DNA from: Bacteroidales bacterium | GTDB lineage: Bacteria > Bacteroidota > Bacteroidia > Bacteroidales > UBA932 | Length of the DNA stretch: 37,005 nt | Reading direction: 5' to 3' | Assembly (NCBI GenBank): GCA_021443605.1 | Contig: JABUTQ010000042.1 | Coordinates: 1 to 37,005, forward strand | Shown: piece by piece, positions 30,663-37,005 of the stretch | Layout: every line of letters begins with the position of its first letter | How positions within the stretch are numbered: position 1 is the first letter of the stretch | Translations under genes and position numbers: made by a program | The notes under the pieces: generated by a model | Database searches by the model: none | What the model saw: only the letters and a program-made list of their open reading frames with translations | Told to the model about the DNA's origin: nothing

Positions 30663-31976
30663 ATGAATTTAGTAGCAATAGTTGGCCGTCCGAACGTGGG
30701 CAAATCCACCCTTTTCAACCGCCTTGTGGGTATGCGTCAGGCGATTGTGGATGAGACGGCAGGTGTGACAAGAGATCGCCATTACGGCACATGCGAATGG
30801 TGCGGCAATGAATTTTCCGTTGTGGACACGGGCGGTTTCACTGTCAATTCAGATGACGTTTTTGAAGAGGCAATCCGCCGTCAGGTGATGATAGCCATAG
30901 AGGAGAGCGACCTTATCCTGTTTTTGGTGGAGGTTGGCACGGGCATTACCGATTTTGACCAGGAGATAGCATCTATTCTGCGCCGTACCGACAAGCCGGT
31001 GGTTCTTGCTGTAAATAAGGTGGATACGGGAGAAAAGATGTATGGCACATACGATTTTTACCGTCTCGGTCTCGGAGATCCGTGGAGCATCGCAGCCGCC
31101 ACGGGGAGCGGCACCGGAGACCTTCTCGACGAGATAGTCCGCCTTCTTCCCAAAGACACTGCAATCGTCGATGAAGAGGAGAAGAAGATTCCCAATATCG
31201 CAATAGTGGGTAAGCCGAACGTGGGCAAATCTTCCCTTACCAATGCCCTTTTGGGAGAGGAGAGAAATATCGTCACTCCGGTTGCCGGTACTACAAGAGA
31301 TTCCATATCAACCTATTACAATAAATACGGCCACGAGTTTAACTTGATTGACACCGCTGGTTTGCGTCGCAAGAACAGAGTTAAAGAAGATCTTGAATTT
31401 TACTCCGTGATGCGCAGTATCCGTGCCATCGAAAACTCCGACGTCTGCATCCTGATGGTGGATGCGCAATCGGGTCTGGAGGCGCAGGATATGGCAATCT
31501 TCAATATCATAAACCGCAACAAGAAAGGGTGCGTGGTGGTTGTGAACAAGTGGGATACCGTTGAAGGGAAGACCGCCAACACTATGAAAGAATTTACGGA
31601 AGGAATCAAGCACCGCCTTGCACCAAACGACGACGTTCCCGTCATCTTCACCTCTGTAATCAACAAACAGCGCATCATGGACGTGCTGAATGCCACCGCA
31701 ATGGTTTATGAAAATTATTCCAAAAAGATTCTCACTTCCCGCCTGAATGAGGCGATGCTGCCGGAAATAGAGAATTATCCGCCGCCTGCTTGGAAAGGCA
31801 AATTTGTGAAAATCAAGTATATAATACAGCTTCCCACTCCTTGCCCATCGTTTGCGTTTTTCTGCAATCTGCCGCAGTATGTGCGTGAGCCGTACAAGCG
31901 TTTTCTCGAAAACAAGCTCAGAGAACATTTCGATTTTACAGGGTGTCCCATCCAGGTGTTCATAAGACAGAAATGA
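30663..31976 (+). CDS. der: Ribosome-assembly GTPase Der (EngA)
   Basis: A 437-residue protein of normal length with two tandem GTPase domains and a C-terminal KH-like domain. Domain 1 has GRPNVGKST (about 7-15), DTGGF and NKVD. Domain 2 has GKPNVGKSS (about 180-188), DTAGLRRK and NKWD. The C-terminal part continues [24 protein letters not shown]. Der is needed for 50S subunit assembly. It is the first gene of a four-gene run with 4-5 base gaps. Confidence 0.97.
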   Translation: MNLVAIVGRPNVGKSTLFNRLVGMRQAIVDETAGVTRDRHYGTCEWCGNEFSVVDTGGFTVNSDDVFEEAIRRQVMIAIEESDLILFLVEVGTGITDFDQEIASILRRTDKPVVLAVNKVDTGEKMYGTYDFYRLGLGDPWSIAAATGSGTGDLLDEIVRLLPKDTAIVDEEEKKIPNIAIVGKPNVGKSSLTNALLGEERNIVTPVAGTTRDSISTYYNKYGHEFNLIDTAGLRRKNRVKEDLEFYSVMRSIRAIENSDVCILMVDAQSGLEAQDMAIFNIINRNKKGCVVVVNKWDTVEGKTANTMKEFTEGIKHRLAPNDDVPVIFTSVINKQRIMDVLNATAMVYENYSKKILTSRLNEAMLPEIENYPPPAWKGKFVKIKYIIQLPTPCPSFAFFCNLPQYVREPYKRFLENKLREHFDFTGCPIQVFIRQK

Positions 31977-31980
31977 CAAT

Positions 31981-32865
31981 ATGGTTGCGATAAAGAAATA
32001 TCTGAAAGAGTATTCGCTCCTTGTGCTCGGCTGCTTCATCTTCTCGGCTGGCGCGGTGATGTTCGTGGAGCCCTACGGATTTGCGCCGGGGGGGACATAC
32101 GGCCTTTCAATGGTTTTCCACCACCTTTGGGGGTGGCGCACGGAAGTCACGGCTCTTTGTATGGATATTCCGCTGCTCATTATAGGCATTTTGGTCATCG
32201 GCCGCAAGTTTGGGGTGAAGACTCTCATTTGCACGCTGCTTCTGCCGGCGTTTATGTGGCTTATGCACACGATATATGGCTACAATTCATTGATAGAGCC
32301 GGATGTTACCGATATCTCTCTCTTTGACAATCAGATACTTGCAGCGATATTCGGCGCCATTGTATATGGTGTGGGGCTTGGGTTGATTTTCAAGTCGAGA
32401 GCCACTTCGGGCGGTTCGGACATCTTGGCAATGATTGTAAACAAGTATTTTCATTTACCCCTCGGAACTTGCATCATCATCGTTGATGGCATAATCACCC
32501 TATCCACCGTGATTGCTTTCAAGGATTGGACGCTGCCTATGTACTCTTGGATTATTATATATGTCGAGAGCAAGGTGATAGATTTCATTGTTGACGGAGC
32601 TCCGTCGAAGACAATGATGATAATCACAAACAATGTAGATGAAGTGAAAGATATCATAATCAACGAGTTGGGGCGAGGCGCAACCCTTATCCCCGCAAGA
32701 GGGATGTTTCAGGGGGTTGACCGCGATATCTTGTATGTAGTGCTTACCCGCAAGGAGATGATATCGCTCCGCTACAAGATTGCGGATATAGATCCGAGGG
32801 CATTCATCAATGTCATCGATTCAAGTGAAATTCTCGGAGAAGGTTTTAAAAATATAAAAGAGTAA
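31981..32865 (+). CDS. YitT-family membrane protein with DUF2179 domain
   Basis: A 294-residue protein. The N-terminal two-thirds contain several hydrophobic helices ([70 protein letters not shown]), with the YitT-type [11 protein letters not shown] and [17 protein letters not shown] loops. The C-terminal DUF2179-type domain (about 210-290: [44 protein letters not shown]) is cytoplasmic. The family is common but its substrate is unknown. It starts 4 bases after der. Confidence 0.93.
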   Translation: MVAIKKYLKEYSLLVLGCFIFSAGAVMFVEPYGFAPGGTYGLSMVFHHLWGWRTEVTALCMDIPLLIIGILVIGRKFGVKTLICTLLLPAFMWLMHTIYGYNSLIEPDVTDISLFDNQILAAIFGAIVYGVGLGLIFKSRATSGGSDILAMIVNKYFHLPLGTCIIIVDGIITLSTVIAFKDWTLPMYSWIIIYVESKVIDFIVDGAPSKTMMIITNNVDEVKDIIINELGRGATLIPARGMFQGVDRDILYVVLTRKEMISLRYKIADIDPRAFINVIDSSEILGEGFKNIKE

Positions 32866-32870
32866 TTATT

Positions 32871-33845
32871 ATGCAAAGTATCAGTACTATCGGAGTGCTT
32901 ACCTCAGGCGGGGATGCTCCCGGAATGAATGCGTGTGTTCGTGCCGTCACCAGAGCGGCAATTTATCAAGGCTGGAAAGTCTATGGAATCTACAGGGGCT
33001 GGGAAGGGCTCATCGGCGGAGATCTCAAGGAATTTACGACAGAGAGTGTCAGCAGCACCATTCAGCGCGGTGGCACAATCCTCAAAACTGCACGCAGCGA
33101 GGCTTTCCGTACTCCCGAGGGGCGTGCAAAAGCGTTTGAGACCATCAAGAGATATAATATTGACGCTTTGATTGTGATTGGCGGAAACGGTTCTCTTGCG
33201 GGGGCAGACCAGCTCGCCCGTGAATTTGACCTTCCCGTTATCGGTATCCCCGGCACGATAGACAACGACCTTTACGGTACTGACCTCACTCTCGGTTATG
33301 ACACGGCGTTGAATACGATTATGAAGTGTGTGGACAACATCCGCGACACCGCCACAAGCCACGACCGTATCTTCTTCGTGGAGGTTATGGGTCGAGATGC
33401 GGGCTTCCTTGCCCAGAACAGTGCTATCGCAGCAGGTGCGGAAGCTGCCATTATACCTGAGGAAAATACTGATATTGACCAACTTGAACAGTTTATCGAG
33501 CGCGGTATCCGCAAGAGCAAGAACAGCAGTATCGTCCTCGTTTCCGAGAAAGATGGTGGTGCGATGCACTACGCCGAGCGTGTCCGCACAGAGTATCCTC
33601 AGTTTGACGTGCGTGTCTCCATCCTCGGGCACCTCCAGCGCGGCGGCTCGCCCACAGCACAGGACCGTATCCTCGCGTCCCGTATGGGAGTTGCCTCAAT
33701 CGAGGCCCTCGTGGAGGGACAGCGCAACGTGATGATTGGCGTCAAGAACGACGAAATCGTATATGTTCCCATCGCAAAGGCTATCAAGATAGACAAGCCA
33801 ATCGCAAAGGAACTCATAAATGTCCTTTCAATTCTTTCAATATAA
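32871..33845 (+). CDS. pfkA: 6-phosphofructokinase, ATP-type
   Basis: A 324-residue protein of usual length. It phosphorylates fructose 6-phosphate in glycolysis. Motifs are [26 protein letters not shown] (Gly after Asn, which favours ATP over pyrophosphate; many homologs have GGDGS), [32 protein letters not shown], and [15 protein letters not shown]. The gene lies 5 bases after the YitT gene and 5 bases before the alpha-2-macroglobulin gene. Confidence 0.95.
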   Translation: MQSISTIGVLTSGGDAPGMNACVRAVTRAAIYQGWKVYGIYRGWEGLIGGDLKEFTTESVSSTIQRGGTILKTARSEAFRTPEGRAKAFETIKRYNIDALIVIGGNGSLAGADQLAREFDLPVIGIPGTIDNDLYGTDLTLGYDTALNTIMKCVDNIRDTATSHDRIFFVEVMGRDAGFLAQNSAIAAGAEAAIIPEENTDIDQLEQFIERGIRKSKNSSIVLVSEKDGGAMHYAERVRTEYPQFDVRVSILGHLQRGGSPTAQDRILASRMGVASIEALVEGQRNVMIGVKNDEIVYVPIAKAIKIDKPIAKELINVLSILSI

Positions 33846-33850
33846 CGATT

Positions 33851-36800
33851 ATGAAAAACAAATTGTCCGTTTTCTGTGCGCTGGTCATTGCAGCCACACT
33901 CCTTGCCGGATGTAAAGGGGGAGACAAGGTAAAAATCGCCGACAACCCCACGGCGGCACAAGTCGAAGAGTATATCCGAGCCGTAAACGATAAAGGATAT
34001 ATTTCCATTTCGGTTGACGAAATGATTGTGGATCAGTCAAATCCGGGATGTATGGATGTAAAGGGACAGATTAAGACCAGCCGGAGGGTTGAGCAGGAAG
34101 ATCTCTTCAAAGTGGCAAACTGCACCCATCCTGCCGGATTGGGCGGATTTTATCTGGATCGTGCTTCGGATGACGACTGCATCTGGAACTATACTCTCAA
34201 AGGGTTGATAAAAGGAAATGAAAGCGGAAATGCCGTCATCAAGGTGAGGGCAAGTGAGATAGGCTTCAGCGAAGACGCCGCCGCCACTTTCGAGGTTCCG
34301 GGTAAAAGCGAGTTTAAAGTGTTGAGAGTAAGGGATGTAATGGGCAATGAGCGCTATGTGGAAATCCTTTTCTCACAGCCTCTCGACAGAAATGCCGACT
34401 ATTCCGGCCTCGCTTCAATCAAGGGTGTTACGAGCGAAAGAATCGTAACCGACAAAAACAGCCTCAGAATCTATTACGACAATATCGAAGCCGACGAATA
34501 CCAGGTTGAGATTTCGGACAAGATTGCCGCATACAATTCTGCCCGTCTCGGTGTGACAACTACCGAAATAGTTGCCAGAATGCAGGATTTTCCGTTCGTA
34601 TCGCTTGACTTCAAGGGGAGCATTCTTCCGGACCAGAAGCGTCTCGAACTTCCTTTCACTGCCGCAAACCTTGCCGCAGTAGATTTGAAGGTGATTGAGA
34701 TTTATCCGGAAAATATCCTTATGTTCTTGCAGGAGAACAACTTGAATGGTTCATTCGACCTCAGGGGCAACGGTCGTCTTGTCTATAAGCAGACTATTCC
34801 CCTCGATGGGGAAAATCTCCACAGGGCCAATAAATACTCAATAGACCTTTCGGAGATGTTCAAGAGAAATTCCGGAGCTATATACAGGGTAGTCCTTTCT
34901 TACAGATACGAGTATTCGCTTTACAATAAGGATGTTGCGACAGCTATGGATGGTATCCGCAACTATATTGCGGGATTTGGCTACAAGGGTGTGACCAAAG
35001 AGGATAATGAAGAGTGGGACGAGACTTCCCGCTACTATTATCAGAATTATATCGATTGGGAGAATTACAAATGGAGCAAGATAGAAGATCCCGAGCATCC
35101 TTCATATTATATGGAGAGCGACAGGATGCCGAGCGTCAATCTACTTGCCACAAATATAGGTATCATTGCCAAGTCTTTGGACAACAATAAGATATGGGTT
35201 GCTGTCAACGACATCCTCTCTTCCGGCTCAATATCGGGGGCTGAGGTTACGGCATACAATTATCAGATGCAGCCGATTGCAAAAGGTAAGACAGACGGCG
35301 ATGGATTCGCATTGCTCGAGACTTCAAACAAACCATTTGTGGTCACTGCCAAGAAAGGGAAGTCAATCAGTTATCTGAGAGTTGCATCGGGTACAGAAAA
35401 TTCCCTCTCACGCTTTGACGTGGGCGGAATCGTATATAAGAGCGGCATCAAGGGATTCGCATACGGCGAGCGTGGCGTGTGGAGCCCTGGCGACACCCTT
35501 CATCTCGGTTTCTTCGTGATGGACAATGCCAATTCAATCCCTGACGGCCATCCAGTGGTGATTGAGCTCTTCAATCCTCAGGGACAGCTCCAGATGAGAA
35601 AGGCATCCGAAAAGATGGAGCATGGTCTTGCCGTGTTTAATATCCCTACAAGGAAAGACGATCCCACAGGGGTTTGGAATGCATACTTCAAGATTGGCTC
35701 GACTTCGTTCCACAAAGCTCTCAGAATAGAGGATGTAAAGGCTAACCGCTTGAGTATCAAGCTTGATGTTCCGAAAGTGCTCCAGGCATCGGAGACAGTC
35801 CGCACTTCAGTGGCTTCAAACTGGCTCACAGGTCCGGCCGCAAAGGGGCTGAAGGTGAAAGTGGATATGACGCTTCGCAACACGGGGAGCGGATTCGACA
35901 AATACAAAGGATATGTCTTCAACAATCCCGCAACCGATTTCGTATCATCTGAATCGGAATTGTACTCAGGTGTGCTGAACGAGGCCGGAGAGGCAACTAT
36001 GTTCTGGAACCTCCCTCAGACCAATACAGCTCCGGGTATGTTGAGCGCGACTGTCGTAACACGCGTTATGGAACAGGGTGGAGACGAGAGTGTTGTGACC
36101 GACAAGGTGCTCTACTCGCCATACAGCGCATACGTGGGCATCAAGGTGCCGGAGGGTAAGAACGGCTATATCGATACCGATAAGGAACACGCTATAGATT
36201 TCGTTGTGATTGACAAGGACCAGAATCCCGTAGCAGGTCACAAGATAGAGTATTTTGTTTACAAACTCGATTGGAGATGGTGGTGGGAGAGTGCGTCAGA
36301 GAGTCTTGATTCTTATGTAAACGGTTCATACTCAAAGCCTTTTACAAAGGGTGCATCTACTTCAAGCAACGGAAAACAGAGTATCACAGTGAAAGTTCCG
36401 GCCAAAGAATGGGGACGCTATCTCATCTTTGTGAAAGACAAGACCAGCGGACACGCCGCCGGTGCAATTGCCTATTTTGATTGGCCTTCTGAGAGTGGCC
36501 GCAACAGCCGCAAGGACCCTACCGCCGCCACAATGATTACTTTCAACAGCGACAAGAGTGCATACAAGGCAGGGGAGAAGGCTACAATCTCCATCCCCGC
36601 TTCAGATGGAGCGATGGCTCTCGTTTCTCTCGAGAACAGCCGTGGAATCCTCGGCAGCAAGTGGGTTAAGGGTTCCTCAAACGGTGAAATTAAATATCAG
36701 TTCACCATTACTGAGGATATGGCTCCCAACTTCTATGTTCACGTGTCAATGCTCAATCCTTATGAAAAGACCAAAGACGGCTCACCTGTAAGACTTTACG

Positions 36801-37005
36801 GAGTTCAGCCCATTGAGGTTTCAAACGAGTCGTCACATATCACTCCGGTAATCACCATGGCAGATGCCGTGGCTCCGGGCGAGGAATTTACAGTCAAGGT
36901 GAAGGAAACTTCGGGCAAGCCGATGGCTTATACCCTTGCAGTGGTGGATGAAGGATTGTTGAGCCTTACATCATTCAAGACTCCGAATCCCTGGAACGAG
37001 ATGTA
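33851..37005 (+). CDS. Alpha-2-macroglobulin-family lipoprotein, 3' end cut by window
   Basis: The frame from ATG 33851 (MKNKLSVFCALV) stays open to the right edge, about 1051 codons visible. The lipobox LAGC is followed by KGGDK. The protein begins with beta-rich MG-type domains. The family segment GERGVWSPGDTLHLGF (near 35465-35515) and the late VVDEGLLSLTSFKTPNPW (near 36945-36995) match bacterial alpha-2-macroglobulins. These trap foreign proteases in the periplasm by a bait region and often a thioester; the bait and any thioester would lie past the edge. Full-length relatives are about 1,600-1,900 residues. The partner pbpC, often next to it, would also be outside the window. Confidence 0.92.
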   Translation, partial: MKNKLSVFCALVIAATLLAGCKGGDKVKIADNPTAAQVEEYIRAVNDKGYISISVDEMIVDQSNPGCMDVKGQIKTSRRVEQEDLFKVANCTHPAGLGGFYLDRASDDDCIWNYTLKGLIKGNESGNAVIKVRASEIGFSEDAAATFEVPGKSEFKVLRVRDVMGNERYVEILFSQPLDRNADYSGLASIKGVTSERIVTDKNSLRIYYDNIEADEYQVEISDKIAAYNSARLGVTTTEIVARMQDFPFVSLDFKGSILPDQKRLELPFTAANLAAVDLKVIEIYPENILMFLQENNLNGSFDLRGNGRLVYKQTIPLDGENLHRANKYSIDLSEMFKRNSGAIYRVVLSYRYEYSLYNKDVATAMDGIRNYIAGFGYKGVTKEDNEEWDETSRYYYQNYIDWENYKWSKIEDPEHPSYYMESDRMPSVNLLATNIGIIAKSLDNNKIWVAVNDILSSGSISGAEVTAYNYQMQPIAKGKTDGDGFALLETSNKPFVVTAKKGKSISYLRVASGTENSLSRFDVGGIVYKSGIKGFAYGERGVWSPGDTLHLGFFVMDNANSIPDGHPVVIELFNPQGQLQMRKASEKMEHGLAVFNIPTRKDDPTGVWNAYFKIGSTSFHKALRIEDVKANRLSIKLDVPKVLQASETVRTSVASNWLTGPAAKGLKVKVDMTLRNTGSGFDKYKGYVFNNPATDFVSSESELYSGVLNEAGEATMFWNLPQTNTAPGMLSATVVTRVMEQGGDESVVTDKVLYSPYSAYVGIKVPEGKNGYIDTDKEHAIDFVVIDKDQNPVAGHKIEYFVYKLDWRWWWESASESLDSYVNGSYSKPFTKGASTSSNGKQSITVKVPAKEWGRYLIFVKDKTSGHAAGAIAYFDWPSESGRNSRKDPTAATMITFNSDKSAYKAGEKATISIPASDGAMALVSLENSRGILGSKWVKGSSNGEIKYQFTITEDMAPNFYVHVSMLNPYEKTKDGSPVRLYGVQPIEVSNESSHITPVITMADAVAPGEEFTVKVKETSGKPMAYTLAVVDEGLLSLTSFKTPNPWNEM

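Noticed and set aside
33154-33195. GGNGS instead of GGDGS in phosphofructokinase
   Set aside because: The Gly that favours ATP is kept and I believe Asn occurs in related enzymes, so it is not a clear oddity.
1-37005. CRISPR arrays, tRNA and rRNA genes, integrase or prophage genes
   Set aside because: No regularly spaced repeats, no tRNA-like cloverleaf ends, and no phage structural or integrase proteins were seen on reading.

Overview
The window looks like chromosomal DNA from a Bacteroidales-type member of the Bacteroidota. Evidence: many start regions carry the Bacteroidetes -7 motif TAnnTTTG; several lipoproteins have an acidic stretch after the lipobox; and the families present are typical of that group (five-helix cytochrome b of succinate dehydrogenase, FISUMP-domain lipoprotein, YgcG-type TPM pair, bacterial alpha-2-macroglobulin lipoprotein, PlpD-like patatin with a C-terminal barrel). 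No rRNA, tRNA or CRISPR array was seen. The species cannot be named from the sequence alone.

Layout. 1-1494 is the 3' part of an IS4-superfamily transposase cut by the left edge. 1495-3244 is an AT-rich accessory patch: a 10-G tract and a palindrome, then a lipoprotein, a three-helix membrane protein and a periplasmic thioredoxin-like protein. 3253-5211 (minus) holds hemW and a coiled-coil membrane protein; 5280-5974 (plus) holds a membrane protein and a DUF2007-like protein; 5920-7470 (minus) holds a DUF3109 protein and a stand-alone sdhC with a strange Cys-rich tail. 7581-8867 is pyrH-frr and 8876-9772 is lgt (minus). 9850-11810 carries two rRNA methyltransferase genes, an RlmI-like one and rlmN. 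12015-13890 is an AT-rich two-gene insertion, a SMC/ABC-like AAA ATPase plus a small PD-(D/E)xK-like protein. This is the best candidate for an undescribed (possibly defence) system.

13944-19332 is a co-oriented run: patatin/barrel protein, recX, prfB (with the programmed +1 frameshift) and class I fumarase, closed by a strong terminator. 19333-19635 holds that terminator, a dispersed-repeat motif and a decayed winged-helix gene end. 19636-22346 (minus) is apbE plus a Tat-exported D-aminoacylase-type amidohydrolase. 22422-28301 is a tightly spaced seven-gene run: FISUMP lipoprotein, two TPM proteins, CapA-like, phoH, SPOR lipoprotein and gcvT, closed by a terminator. 28386-29678 is an M28-peptidase-like domain that has lost both zinc-ligand histidines and is fused to a TonB C-terminal domain. 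29798-30532 is a probable outer-membrane barrel with a terminator. 30663 to the right edge is der, a YitT-family gene, pfkA and a truncated alpha-2-macroglobulin lipoprotein, each 4-5 bases apart.

Most genes are ordinary housekeeping and envelope genes. The unusual material is the ATPase/nuclease pair, the Cys-rich SdhC tail, the pseudo-peptidase/TonB fusion, the accessory lipoprotein-thioredoxin patch beside the IS element, and the prfB recoding site.
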